64,000 bases of DNA from assembly GCF_964340395.1 (NCBI RefSeq), contig NC_135558.1, positions 12,139,001 through 12,203,000 on the forward strand, in the 5' to 3' direction. Origin of the DNA: Glandiceps talaboti (Eukaryota > Hemichordata > Enteropneusta > Spengelidae). Shown here piece after piece: positions 1-15,400 of this stretch; position 1 is the first letter of the stretch; the number at the start of each line of letters is the position of its first letter. A program made the position numbers and the translations under genes. Under the pieces are notes generated by a model, which was not told the origin of the DNA, did not search any database, and worked only from the letters and a program-made list of their open reading frames with translations.

Positions 1-272
1 TGGAAGTTAAGGAGTCAACCTACTAGTTATCTATATGAGATTGAATCATAGACAGCGAGTTAGGGAGTCAACATAAGTGTAATGAGATCATAAATTATTG
101 GAAGTTAGGGAGTCAACTTACCAGTTACTAAGAGATGAAATTATAGAAAATTAGGGAGTCAACTTAACAGTACATGTAATAAGATCATAAATTATTGGAA
201 GTTAGGGAGTCAACCTACCAGTTACTAGCATCTATAAGAGATGAAATTATAGAAAGTTGTGGGGTCAACCTA
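1..272. repeat. Tandem repeat that copies the adjacent exon-intron boundary
   Basis: About six degenerate units of roughly 45-55 bp, each with AGTCAAC (near 13, 66, 111, 157, 208 and at the exon edge, 265) followed in several units by CTACCAGT or TTACCAGT. On the minus strand this is ACTGG TAGGTTGAC, i.e. the real donor after 274 and its flank repeated downstream. Several units keep a usable-looking GTAGGT or GTAAGT donor. Confidence 0.7.
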
Positions 273-273
273 C

Positions 274-654
274 CAGTGTAGCCTTGTTGGCAGTAACAGA
301 CATATCCAGCGACTAAATCTTGGCAAGTCCCACCATTTCGACAAGGATTAGATAAACAATCATCGATATTGACTTCACAGGTGTCACCAGTAAAACCTTC
401 AGTACAATTACACAAATAGCGCTGACCGATCTGTTCAAGACAAACGCCACCATTCAGACATGGATCGGACTGACACTCGGGATAATCCAGCTCACAGTGC
501 ATTCCAAACCATTCATCAGGACACTGACATTGGTAGGTGCCGGCGTAATTGACACATTCACCACCGTTTGAACATGGTGAAATCTGTTGACATTCGTCGA
601 CGTCAAGCTCACAGTTAATACCTTGCCAGCCGGTACTACAGGTGCACACATAAC
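274..654 (-). CDS. Last EGF exon in the window (about three and a half EGF modules)
   Basis: Acceptor at 655-656, phase 1. It completes one EGF ([14 protein letters not shown]) and encodes [17 protein letters not shown] and most of DDCLSNPC. The donor GTAGGT follows 274, phase 1, so at least one more exon lies left of position 1. Confidence 0.92.
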
Positions 655-1090
655 CTGCAATCAAAAACATAAATAAAATATCTGGACTGATTTTTGACTG
701 CCGAGCAGTGTGCTAATGATAGCCAAATTATGTTGTTGTGAGTCAAAATGACAAAAAAAACCCTGTGATTTCTTGTGAGTCACCACAAAGTAAGAGATCA
801 GGGAAAACCAAATTTTGGTATGCCACTAGAAATTGTGTGCGTCAGTGGCATGTCAAATTGGCTTAGACGACACACTGCTGCCGAGTACATCTCTTCTGAT
901 GCAACAATGATCTAAGATTGCATTTTACAGGACTGGTATACTTTTAATTAAACTTTAATGTGTTTGTGAGGTCTACATAGAAAACTTTGGTGATAACAAA
1001 TATACATCGTGTTCTCCCCAGGCCCAAAGCAGTGCTGGTCGGCTATTGATATTTAGGAGGTAATTCAGGATCAAAAAATTCAATTATTAC

Positions 1091-1162
<72 letters not shown>

Positions 1163-4100
1163 ACTCCACAGTTTATGTAACTATTTGAACTGATTGGAAG
1201 TATATTGTTACATTTGATGGTCAGTGTACTATAATTCCATGGTCTTTATAATATATTTATTTTATTGGTTACTTTCAAATGATCTGTATCTTTTCCTTCT
1301 TTCCTCATTATCATTTTATTATTTTTAGCTGTCCAATGAAATAAAATTTAATTAATTTTGAGAATAGACAATAGGCCTTTTAAGACTGCAAACAGGAAAT
1401 TGAGAATACAGCGCCTTTGCTCAAATTGGGGGTATCATCACCTCATGCTTTGTCCCTGGGTACTCTGTAGAAGTGTAAATCAGGGATGTTTTTTTTGTAT
1501 TGTTCAGACATCAAGGAAAACAGCAGTGCTCTATGATTAACTGAGTAACCTATACCATGTATACCCCTAAGGTACACACAGACAGGAAGTAGAGCGCCAC
1601 CATGGCAAATTTTGGCCAATTGACATCAATTATATAAACTTGTAGTATTTTCTCAAAACTACCTTCTGGGTGTTGTCAGTAAAGTCCACCACATACCTAA
1701 TTCTTCAGTGTCCACACACTGTCCACCATGTTGGCAAGGGTTAGAGAGACAGCTATATTTGTAGATTTGACAATTAGTACCCCAGTAATCTGACATACAT
1801 AGACAGGCATAGCCTGGTGTGCCATCAGTGAATTCTATGCAGGAACCTCCATGTTGACATGGGTTGGATCGACACTCATAAATATCACCTTCACACTGTG
1901 CACCTAAAGTAGAAATAAAACAATGGAAGTTAGAGATCTACGAATGGTAAGATTTTATCTTAGTTCTAACTATAAACTATGTGGACTGGCGATCTGCCGG
2001 TGTGTGCGGTACTTCCATGACCTGGCAAAGTCTTTGTGTTCTAGGAGTAGAATGAATGTTGCAGAGCTGAAATTTAAGCAAGGTACATGCAAACGAATAT
2101 GCACATTCATTGATTTTCAAGAAAGAAATACCCACAGTGTATTCACAGTCTGATCAATTCTACATGTTGGGGTGGTTTTATAAATTTTCTACGCCAAACT
2201 TCAGAAACTTCCCCAAGAGTGACATTATGTTTGCTTGAAAAATATAATGTTAGTACTAAGATCAGGTCATTGTGAAGCGACAAATTGTTCAAAGTGGCTG
2301 GTATAAAAGGAGCATTCTGATTGGCCAAAAAGTTACTTAATAATTTTATTGTTTGGCCATGTGAGGGCGTGCTTCATATATGTACATGTGAATACCTGCA
2401 AAGCTTTCATATTTTGACATGGATACAAACAAAACCGTTGATGATTTGGGATGGACAAATTATACAAGTGAGATGATATCAGTATGCCCCCTAGTGATAG
2501 CCAAATTTTGTTGAGAGTCAAAATGATAACATGTGACATTTCTTGTGAGTCACGTACCACATAGTAAGAGATAGGGGAAAATTGTGTGCATCAGTGTTGT
2601 GTCAAATTGGCTTATAGAGGGCTTTTATATCAGCATATATTTTTCTTCCTATACCTGTAAAGCCAGGAGCACAGTAGCATGTGTACCCTAACTCTGGATT
2701 TCTTGGTGAGACTGCCCTCACACAGGTGCCTCCATGAATACATGGGTTCGGTTCACATATATCAGTGTCTATTTCACAATGGATACCAGTATAACCAGAT
2801 ACACATATACAGTCATAACGAGAGTTGCCATCCACACAAGTTGCGCCATTCTGACATGGGTTGCTATGGCAATCATCAATAAAGATGTCACACAGTGCAC
2901 CTGTCATGCCCTCTGCACATTCACACCTGGAAAAATAACACAGATTACCTCTAACATGCATATTACAAAATATTTAAGAAACAGACAAACAAAAGATTAT
3001 TGATAATTAAATGTTACAACTTTTGGCCACTTAGTTATAATACTTATTACACCATGCATGAACCAAAAATATGGAATATATACTGTGGTCGTTCTACATC
3101 ACGACAACGTGTGTCGACGCCACTGGTTCTGCTGTGTTCGAATTATTCGTCAAAACATTCAACTTGAATTGCCATTATTTTCCCACTTTTTCTTTGCTAT
3201 TACTGGCGCTTGTATAATTATGTTATTCTCCAATATTTTCCTTTATTCTGAAAATACTTGTAACCTAAGGGATTGATCACTACTTGTCACTAGACAAAGA
3301 CCCCTTAGGTCACTCCATATTTTTCATTCATTATCTCTGGCTGAAGTATCAAAACAACAAAGAACTGAAATTGTTTACTTACCGGAATCCATTGATTAGA
3401 TTTAGACAAATCTGATGTGGCTGACATGGTTGGTTTTCACATTCGTTTATGTCAGTCTCACAATTGTCACCAGTGTAACCAGGGCGACAGATACACTCAT
3501 ACTTATTGGGAACAGCCTGACTACAGAGGGCGCCATTTTGGCACGGATTACTACTGCATTCGTTGACATCAGTTTCACACCTATCACCAATAAAACCTGT
3601 CAGTGCAAATAGATAGTACATATTTTATTAATTTATCAAATTTACCTTAAAGTTCTCTTGACAAATTGAACATTAGATGATCTCTACTTACTTTCGGTTC
3701 AAAGATGCTTTTTGCACGAGACGACACACCACTTATGTGGTTACTTGTAGACATGTTTTGTCTATAATATTAGTATTGCATTTGAAAAAAAAAACACTTC
3801 CATCATTAAGAAATTATGGAAATTAAGATATACGTGCGAGTGATTTTGGAGAACACAGGCTAAATGAGGAGGAATTTACTTGTAAATCCAATGTATGTTC
3901 AGGTGACAAATATCCTGCTAAGTAGTGCATACAAACCCATCTATGCGTACAAAATACATGGGGTTTTATACTTATAGGGAGGCACGCAATGCATCTCAGA
4001 ACTGGCAACACATCCATTGTTTTTTTATCAGTTTGATGATATATAGCATATAGCCTGATTTTGACATTTGACCTTTGAGATCAAGGTCATAATGAATAGG

Positions 4101-7100
4101 GTCAACATAATATACAGCTATGACAATATGGGTTTAGACACTTGAACCATGTCAGTACATGTATAATAATGTTGTAAACTGTGGATTTTCTACAACAAAT
4201 AACAGGAAATATTAGGTCTAACTATAAAGATAGCAGACATGCAAACCTCATCTAGCCAAGTTTGGAAACAGAGGCATGAAACAGAAACAGCTGAGTGTAC
4301 AGACAGACAGACAGATGGCCAGACAATACCTAATACTTAACCCCCGTCTGGGTATATCATACGATGTCCAATAAAAATTACAAAACATTCAAACTTACCG
4401 TCAGCACACGTACAACTGTATTTGTTGATCATATCATTACAAACACCACCATTTAAACAGGGATTAGACCAACACTCGTTTGCATCGGAATCACACAAGT
4501 CGCCATAGTAACCAGGTTGACAATAACATCTAAAACCCCCTGTCAACAAAACAACATTAATAATTATATCAAACTGTGAGGTGAATGCATGTATAGTTTA
4601 CGCTGAGAAATTATGAATCCACTATGTGTGACAGTGTTAAACTTAAATGGGACGCATATAACCTGAGTTTATGTTTTGGGTTCTAATATTGGCTGTGTAT
4701 ATCAAGGTTGAAGCTGGGTCTTTTCACTCTGTCGTATGTTACTTTTGTTCCAGGTTTGGTTGACATCAGTTGGTGCATGCCAGAGATATGAGGGTGAGTG
4801 CATTGACGGTTGGACGGACAGGACCCAACATATAAGCCACCGCCAAGGGGGGTTAAATAGCATGAACCTACATTATACATCAGAGGCACCCGCTGTTGTT
4901 GTTGTACCAGTTGTGTTGTTGTTTTCACCTAATTTTGCAATTGTTTGAAGTCTTTCCTAAGCTCACCTCATGCAAGCAAACACATCTGAGTGTTTTTTTA
5001 TGAGTTGTATCAAGAGTTACTAAGTATCTCGAGTAAGTACATAAACATGTCAGTGACTTGTGTTATACTCAGAAAGTAATTATAAGTATAAATACGTTTT
5101 CCTTGCCATACTCCACACACTGCCATATGTAATATGTCCACAACTGGTGACAGATAGTCTGTAAGTTGGCATGTCCAGGGGGGGGGGGGGGGTGTGTGCT
5201 CATCATACATTGGTCAACTCATTTCCTCTTTCAGTCATAGTGTAGTATGCCGTTGAGGGCATAGTGATACAACATATCTGTATTCTGTATACATGTCAGT
5301 GACAAATACCAGTAACTGTTTTAAACATGTATAGATGTTGCAAATTCCTATGAAATTGTGTTTACAAAACTTTGAACCCAACATGAGGAGGGTAGTTTGT
5401 GCTGACTGTCCACGGCTGATTTATAAAGGAGACAATAACCTGTACATAAACCAACAAATGTACACCACACTTTACAGAATGTTGATCCGGCTGAGAGCTT
5501 GTCAAATTATATGCCTTAGTTGGATCACGCAAGTCTACATATTTGCATATGGTTTCAGTTGACTGGTATTGAAAAGCAAATTTAAGTTGAGTCATAAGTT
5601 GCCTCCCTGCTGTAGGGGCATTTTCAGTTCATTTCCTGGTGTAGGTGCATGAACACTTAGAATCATGTGACTGTTGCTGTACTTAGCTAGTTTTTAACAT
5701 CTCATTTTCATTGGAAACTACATGTGGGGTTCTCTACACACACGGCATCCACATCACATAGGTTGAATAGACAGCTTAAACTAACACGTGGGCTTAGATC
5801 TCTCTACACACACAGCAGTCACATCACATAGGTTGAATAGACACTCACTGGGCAAGTAGGGTTCTATACATACATGGCATTCACAACACATAGGTTGAAT
5901 AGACAGCTTACACTTACCTGTAGGGTTCTCTACACACACAGCATTCACACCACATGGGTTGAATGGACAACTTCTTACTACAGCTTCACAGTTTTGTCCA
6001 ATGAATCCATCCTGACATTGACAGGAATATCCACTGGGTTGGTCAATACATGTACCATCAAAATAGCAGGGATTACTAAGACATTCGTCTACATCCATCT
6101 CACAGTTAATGCCTTCAAAACCTAGCAATATGATAATTTAAAAGTTACTATAGTTACAAAACTAAACTTACAATGTACTAATGTTATGACAGAACCCCTT
6201 GATGCATGCATGCAAGTCTGGCATACTCGAATCGGGCATTTACATGTGTGTTTGCAGTGCTCTATGTGCCCATACTTTCATAGAGCATATATAGTTAGTG
6301 AAAGTGCAGTAGAAATAATACAAATACAAACTCATGCAAATACCTCTGTATACGTGATACTGACACTCAGGCAACATGGGATTCTGCTATTATTGCACAT
6401 GTTTATCCAAAGCAGGAAACATCCATAAATATCTTTCTGTGTGATCACATGATTTCATGTGCAAGGAATGATTATGCATTCATTCGTACATTGTACATGC
6501 ATACCATGATTTTGGAATCACACTACAGTGCAAATACCACTTGTATGTGTGCAAACCGGTGCAAGTAATCTCTGATGGTATTCATGTACATTGTATTTAG
6601 TAATACTATTGATATTGTCAAATTTAGCATCAATGGTGTTTTACTGATATATCCGCAATCAATTGATTCACATTATATCATTTGATTTTTAATATTAAAA
6701 AATAAAAAAAAAATAAAATTAAAAAAAAATGTCTCATGGTTTTCTGGAGTACAGTTATCATTTTTCAAAGTTAATTTCATGAAACACCTCTTGTAAAAAT
6801 TGAAACATTTAACCCATCAGCATTTTGACTTGAAACTTTTTCACCCAAATTTCAAACCATGAATCTAGTCTTCATGCTTTTAGCAGCATGATCTAGAATG
6901 TAGATACCATAGAAATATCCCATGCAATTCTAGTTACCATACTGCAATGACATTCTACTCTCAGCTAGAGAGTCAAAATAAGAGGGTGGACTTATTCTCA
7001 CACACCCATATAGTAATGCATGTGAAGTGTGTAGAGCAGAAGTCTTGATGTCAACCTAGAAATCAAATGATCATTATCTTTGTGATGTGCCTAGGTAGTA

Positions 7101-10100
7101 AAATCAATTTTAGATATCAAGAATTCTATACTAATTCACTATAACAGCAATTTTAGATTTCAAGTGTGTTGGCCAAAAAATTCATTGCAGTCATATTGAC
7201 GTTTATAAAACTTTCTGGTAAACTTAAAAACCTTGAAATGTTAAACTTTCTGTTACAAGGGGCTGGAAAAACCTTATAAAAATCACAGTTACAGTAGCAA
7301 TTGTTTGACTTTTTTAGAATTTTTTTATCTTATTCCGACAGATAAATGTGACTAACCTGATTGACATACACACTGATAACTACCATATGTGTTATTACAG
7401 TATGCGGTATGATCTGGTACACATGGACTGATTGTCAGACATTCATTGACATCAAGCTGACACGTTGATCCTTGGAAATTACTCGGACACAAACACGTAA
7501 ATCCATTTTGTAAGTCTGTACAAGTCCCCCTATTCTGACAAGGATTGGATTGGCACTCATCCACTTCCCTCTCACAAAACATTCCTTCCCAGCCTGGAGT
7601 GCACGCACAGCTGTATCTATTAACTTCGTCCATACACGTAGCTCCGTTACGACATTGATTGAAGATTTCACACTCATCAATATTGACTTCACAGAATGTG
7701 CCGGTAAATCCAGCGGGACAGTTACAGATGACTGCGTTGATTAAATTAAAACATGTGGCACCGTTTTGACAAGGTTGTGAGTCGCATTCATTTACGTCCT
7801 GGTCACATTGTGGTCCAGTATAACCCGGTGAACATTCACATGTGTAACCATTAACCCGATCTACGCAGGTTGCGACATTACTACACGGGTTAGACGCGCA
7901 TTCATCAATCTCAGTATCACAAACATTTCCAAAGTAGCCTGCTGTACAGATACAACTGAACCGATTAGCACCGTCTACACAAGTGCCGCCATTACGACAT
8001 GGAAAACTCGCACATTCGTCGATATTTATTTCGCAATGGACTCCCTGAAATCCTGGTTGGCAAGCGCAAGTGTAATACCCAATGTTATCAGTACAACCAC
8101 CACCGTTCTGACACGGATTGGATGCACACTCGTTGACTTCAATGTTACACTGAGGTCCCATCCATGCAACTGGGCAAACACACTGAAATGCGTTTATCTG
8201 ATCTTGGCATGTACCTCCATTTCTACATGGGAATGATGCACACTCATCCACTTCCACTTCACATAGCCGTCCAGTAAAACTGTAACATTGAAAACAACAA
8301 GAATTACAAAACAGTCTCGAAACACATGACAATACAACACCTACTAGCATAGCTAGTTTAAAAAAACATGAATCAGATACCATACACAATATATACAAAA
8401 AATTTTTTTTTTTGGTTTTACAATGTCTCAATGTAACCATATTTTCATAAACACTTTGGTAACAAAATTCTGGTAAACAAATTTTGATTAAATAGTACCC
8501 TGGAGGTACTTTAAAAAAGTGTTTATGGTGACAAAGTGCAAGAGTGGCTGACTATGGTATTTGTGGTGTTCTTTGTGGTTATACTTGGGTCTAATACAAA
8601 ACATTATGTGGTTCCGATTATGGTCAATTTTAAAATACAACATGTAGGTGGGGTAGGTAGATTTTGTATTTCATTTTTATATATATATGTATTTTTTTCA
8701 TATGTGAGTGTCTAGTTCAGGTAGTTATGTTTACTGTTGTTTTCCATATGGTCTCTGTGTTATCGGTTTCTTCTCATTAGATGTACACCCATTAGAGATT
8801 GGAAAAACAATTTTATATTGTCTTTTTAATTTGATGTCAGTTTCTGCATCCACTATTTCTTGCGAGAATTTTTTTCTAAAATTTGTTTAAAAAAGTTTAA
8901 GGTTCAGCACTGAAAATCTAGGTGGAGTCAGGTATTAAACCGGAACCAAACAATTTTTTTTTTAGCCCTTAGAAGTAGTTACTGATAAGATGTAAGATAT
9001 GTCATGTTGTTTAGCCCTATCATGCTACTAAACACAGCATGGTACTAATGTAATATCTTACAGACTAAGTGACTGAAAATGCAGCAGAAAACACCACAAG
9101 TCTAGGAGCAAATACCTATACTGGCATTTACACATGTTGGGGTTATTATTATAATGTTTATAGAAGACCAAGTACTTACCCTGGTGCACACTGACAGGTA
9201 TAAGCTGCTACAGCATCTACACATACAGCTCCATTTAGACACGGTTGAGACACACATTCATCTATATTAATATCACAATTCTGCCCTGTCCATCCTACAG
9301 CACACACACATTGATATGTATTGATTCCGTGACTACAGAGGGCGCCATTCTTACAATATCCTAAAGCACACTCATTGATGTCTTGTTGACAACGTTCACC
9401 TTCCCAACCAGCGGTACATTGACAGAAGTATGCATTGACGAGGTCCATACATCTTGCACCATTCAAACAGGGTTGAGACTCACATTCATTTGTGTTCACT
9501 TCACAGTGTAGTCCTGTAATCATTTTAAAAGTTAAAGATACATAATATGAGAATATACAATAACATGCCATATGCAAGCCGAGTTGTACATATTCAAACA
9601 GAAAATGCATGTAACCAGGTCATTCAACATCACAGCGATGCACAACAATACCATAATATTTCCAGCACTTGAAATTTGGTCAGAAGGTTTACAATCACCA
9701 TTATTTTGCACAGATGTAATTATAATATTATGCAATATCTTTCTTCTACTAGTTCTAGTAATCAGTGAGATAATACTTGTGACCTAAAGATTTTCTCACT
9801 CATTTTCTATTCATAGTGACAAGACCCCTTAGGTCACTGCTTTTTTTCCTTGGCTGAATGAAGAAAATGAGAAGAACACTATAACACATCTTCTATCATG
9901 TATGTATGTATATGTGTATACTTTGTCAATTAGACTGTATTATGAAATATCTAGCACAGCAAGAACTCACTTTTTTCTGGTATGGCAAGCTTTGGTGTTT
10001 TACGTGCAATTTTAGCTTTAGGATATTTTTCAAAATGATTTTGGTTCAAAATTATTCTTCTGTGAAAAACATTGGGGTTGGAAATGGGGAATTTTGTCAA

Positions 10101-12412
10101 GAATTAGAATAATTTGACATTGAATATATCATTGAGAGATTGCACTTTCCAGCCACGCAATCTCATTAGTCATACCCTAGATAGAAAAACGCAAAGTTGT
10201 CAAACAACGTTGTCACTGTGGTCCCTGCCCAAAATAATTCATTTTAAAAAGTGATGTTTCAAGCTAGTTTATTTTATTTATTTATTTATTTATTTATTGG
10301 ATAATCAACGGGAGCTAGTCCCATTTATAGGCTCCTTTGGTTCAGTGTTAGTGCAGGAGGAAACCGAAGTACCCGGGGAAAACCTGCGCCGTTCAGTAGA
10401 CAAACTGAACGACACTCTTCTTAATTATAGCATGGTAAATATATTGGTTTGAACCCTGGCCGCAGTGGTATTAAAGAGTCAAGTGGTTTAACCACTCGGC
10501 CATCGACGACCCATGTCTGTCCAAACATACAGAGAAGGATGGAGTGAATGTGAGGTAACCTTTGAATTAATATCCCGGACTATAAGTACTACATGTAATG
10601 ATATGAGTTGACATTCATGCACAAATATAGTGAAATTCAAGAGTCAGTAGTACTTACCTTGCCAACCAGGTGCACAGGTACAATAATATGCATTAACAAT
10701 GTCGTTACAGGTGCCAGCATTCTGACAGGGATCAGATGCACATTCATCAATGTTAATCTCACAGTCAGCACCAGTAAATCCTGAAGAAAAAAAATTGAGA
10801 TAAGTTTGCATTAATCATGGATATGTCTTTTAGAAGTCCTGAAATTTATATTTATTTGATAAAGGACTACCTTCTGCAACGGGTAGATATTAGGGTGTTG
10901 GGTTTAGGGTTACATTAGGGATAGGAATAGGAGTAGACCCCCTAGCTTAGATCTGATTTGTATTTTATTTATTTATTTATTGGATGACCAACAGGAGCTA
11001 GTCCCATTTATAGGATCTTTTGGTTCAGTGTTAGTGCAGGAGGAAACTGGAGTACCCCGGGAAAACCTGCGTTGTACGGTAGAGTCAAACTGAACGACAC
11101 TCTTAATTCTTACTTTAATACAGCGTGGTAAATTTAATCAAACCCAGCCGAAATCTTGTGGGTTCAAACCCTGACTGCAGAGGTACTAATAAGAGGCGTA
11201 CGAACTAACCGCTCGGCCACCGTCAACCCCTCAAACTATTGTATGCAATCAGTGCACACTAGCTACCCTATAATTGCAGCATGAAAACTAGCCTAGAATC
11301 TATGCAATCAAGTGGAGATTTTGGGCTCTCACCTTTCCCCTACCACACCCGGTATTTCACTAGCATCTGGCCAGAAAGAAGGCACAAAGTCTATTGGGGT
11401 TTTAAATTTTTCCCACTGTGAGATGACATCAATAGTGTCACTACGTGATTAGAACCAACTTGGAGGGTTGAGCACTGTGAGATGACATCAATAGTGTCAC
11501 TACGTGATTAGAACCAACTCGAAGGGTTGAGCAATATGATGTAGCAGGAAGTCACAATCTAATTTTAGGTTTGAATGAATAACCACTAGCGAACTGCCAG
11601 GCATGGTGGGAGAATGGAGAGAGAGAGAGCTAGAGAGCCAAAAATTGCCACACAACTGGATTCCAGGCTATATGAACACAGATAGCCAGCCACTAAATCT
11701 TACCTGCAGTACAATCACAGATATACCCAGCCACTAAATCTTACCTGCAGTACAAACACAGATATACCCAGCCACTAAATCTTCACACACTGAATTGTGT
11801 TGGCAAGGATTACTCAGACATTCATCGATCTCTGTTTGACAGAATTCACCATCGAAGCCATCAGCACATGTACAGTTGTATCCATCCATGTAATCATTGC
11901 ATGTGGCTCCATTCTGACACTGGTTAGGGATACAGTTGTTGGCAAATTGACAGTTTTTACCTGTATGAAAAAAGAATGAAGACTTATTAAAACAAGACTA
12001 TCACTCATCCTGTCACTGGTTCAGGTATCCAGACAGTGTCCCCTTCTAACATATGGCAACATTTGTTGTTGTGTCAAGTCTTGATGATACAAGTCTTCAT
12101 AAAAGACATAGACCCCTCCCCTCCCCCACCCATCAACCCACTCAAACTTTACTTCTTTGCCTACTGGATAAAACCGATTAAAATTCCAGGCCATATCTGA
12201 CAATATAAGGACAGATACTTGAATATCTATAGTGCCTGTGTCATTTTGTTGTTGAATTTAACTGTATAAATGGACTAAAAATCTGTGTTTTCTTGTAAAT
12301 CACCTCACAGTGGGAATACCCCATTTTGGAACATCACAAAAAAATTGCTGTGTGTCAGTGTTTTAATATGACTTTGAGGGTACATAATGAATTTGTACTT
12401 AAATTTTCTATC

Positions 12413-12458
<46 letters not shown>

Positions 12459-15400
12459 TTTATTTCTGAAAAACGCCTTCCATGTAAAAAAAGAAAAAGA
12501 AAAAAAAAAGGCACCATAAGGCACTGTACAACACAATCATAAAACATACATAAAAATTTTTAATTATCATTTACAACTAGATCATTTTCCTCTTTCTGTC
12601 AATATCTACATAGAATGTTTCTGAGCTCCTATTTTTTTTTTAAATTTGTATTTACTGTTAAAACTTCCAAAATTATTAAGCTAGTAAATATTATTCTTGT
12701 TATTTTGGTAGATGTGGTCTATAGGATCTCGAGCTTAGCCTAAGTAGTATAAACAAAGCTGTTGTCATGGTAACTTGTACAAAACAATGGATCAATATTC
12801 AATTATTAGAATGTGCAGTTGAGTATCTTGTTGACAATAAATTATTAGCACTTTATTCTCGATAGTAGACTTAATATCCATTGAGCCCCTCTCATCTGTT
12901 GCTCTTAACAACATAATTGCCAAAAAATTATGTTACAAATTAATAAGTTAATTCACTAAATTGAATGAATGTATTCTTTCACTAGTACTGTGAATATTTG
13001 ATAATCTAATCAGTCATACTTTATAATTCTTATAAAGTGCATTATATTAAAAAATAATCACAATGTGCTGTACAACTGATTGGAAAAACAAAAAAAAGAC
13101 CTAAAAGACAACAATAATACATTATTTAAAAAATAAAACAAAAAAACCCAGTTAAAACTGTTAAAAATGTCCCTGATATTAGAAACATACTAGTAAAAAG
13201 GTTTACTTGCAAAAAGGTAGTAAAATGGGTAAATTGACTAATTATAAAACGACTTAAAAAGGTAAGTTTTTTCTATTGGTCCTCATCAGAATTTTGTTCA
13301 CTTGTTTCATTTTTAGGTAGAATATACTATATTAATGTAATTCAACACAAAACACAAAAGTATAAATTTTGTAATTATATAGTCATAGTGCTGTATTGCG
13401 TTGGTCCGGGCCACACACACTTCCGAGTACTACGGTGGTCCACACACACTGCAGTACTATGGTGGTCCACACACACTGCAGTACTACGGTGGTCCACACA
13501 CACTGCAGTACTACGGTTGTCCACACACACTGCACTACTACGGTGGTCCACACACACTGCAGTACTACGGTGGTCCACACACACTGCAGTACTACGGTGG
13601 TCCACACACACTGCAGTACTGTGGTGGTCCACACACACTGCAGTACTACGGTGGTCCACACACACTGCAGTACTACGGTGGTCCACACACTGCAGTACTA
13701 CAGTGGTCCACACACACTGCAGTACAGAGGTATACCGTATATCATAAAAGAAGACAATGTTCGTGACCCTAGTGGTCATGCAGCAACAGAATATAAAGTC
13801 AACATTTCAAAATTATACAATTTATAAATTAAAGTGGTCTGTCAATTATGTAACAGAAATTATTGAGTAAATACTAGTGGTATACATACAAATGTACACA
13901 GCAATATTCTAGCCAAGATTGTAGTTGTCTGAACACACAATGAAGTCAGTGTCGAAATTTATAAAAGTGGTCTGTATACTGAATAACAGAATATTATTGA
14001 GTCACTTCAATAGCAGTCTGATGTACAACACAATAGTGAGTCAATTCAGAAGTATTGTCTGAACAAAAATGTATTAAATGAAAATTATTGACTCAATACC
14101 CGTGGTATAAATATATATGTAATGTACAATTACTGTTACAATAATCTATTGATTACAGTATAATTGTATGTCTAATGTACAGTGCAATATACAACATAGA
14201 GATAGTGTTGCAATTTACCAACGTGGACTGTACAAACTTTGTGTATTACATAAAATTATTGGGTGAATACTGTAATCTATATAATTATATATATAATATA
14301 TAATGTATGACAACAATATTATAGAGTTCCTATTTGTGATCTTTGTATGTATAACAACAGAGAGCACTGACTCTGACAAATAATATTTTAAAGTCAATTG
14401 TGTGTACATTTAAATGCATCAAGAATATGTCTACTCTTCTTCAAGACAGCAATTTATGAAACAACCACCAAGTTTTAATATCAATTAAGACATATTGTAC
14501 CATTGCAGTCAGAAATGTTGTTATATTCAAGTAATGGGTCTGCAAAATGTATTTACACAGGGTCTTTTTCAACATATCTACACTCTAAGACTTCAACCTG
14601 AGTAAGAAATACTGAAGAAAGCTACAGGTGTCAGATTGCAAATCATTAAAATAACCTACCTTGAAATAACAGAAATACAAAATATGTGAGATGTAAACAA
14701 GCTAATACCCCTATCTTCATGATGCTGTGTTATTTTCCAACATGACATTCACACTTCCACAGTTTCCCACTGTTTGCCAGTCAGTTGACACTTTCCATTT
14801 CAAACCTTGACACCTGAGTTAATTACCACTATAAATATTCAAAATGGCTGACAGCTTGGGTGATTCCATGTCGGCTAGAGGGGTGATGTGATGCCACACA
14901 ATAGAAAGACTGGATTCCTGCCAACACTTAGCATTCCCAAGGGAGGCCTTGGTTGACAATTATATGTTTGTACATGATCTTAAAACAGTTAGGTAATAGT
15001 AATTAGCTGTTTCAAAGGAATTTATAAGCAGGGGAAATTCTTTCCATGCATTTATAAAGGGTGCAAAAGTGTATTGAAGAAAATAGCATCCTTCTCAAAA
15101 CCAAACTGTCAATGGAAATCTCAATTTAGTAGTAGATTTAAAACCTACAGTGATTTAATATTTCAGGAAATGTTCTCAGAAACTATAAATTTTGTTTATA
15201 TATCACAATTTTGTTTTTATTTTTCACAATTCCCCATTTATAATAATAATTTTACATATTTTGTTTTCGTCTGTGTTTTTTACTGGCATTTAAATATTTT
15301 AACTTTCTCAAATTGGCATGATAAACTATCATGATGTCTTGATAAGGCTGAGATCACAAAAGACTATCTGTGGGTGGGTGTGTGGGAGGGGGGGGGTAGT

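Noticed and set aside
10489-10512. Functional tRNA gene
   Set aside because: Boxes A and B are present, but the acceptor and anticodon stems do not pair properly and the sequence continues into a SINE body and tail.
13375-13827. Overlapping ORFs of 100-143 codons in several frames
   Set aside because: They are the stop-free 27-bp minisatellite read in different frames; no domain and no splice context.
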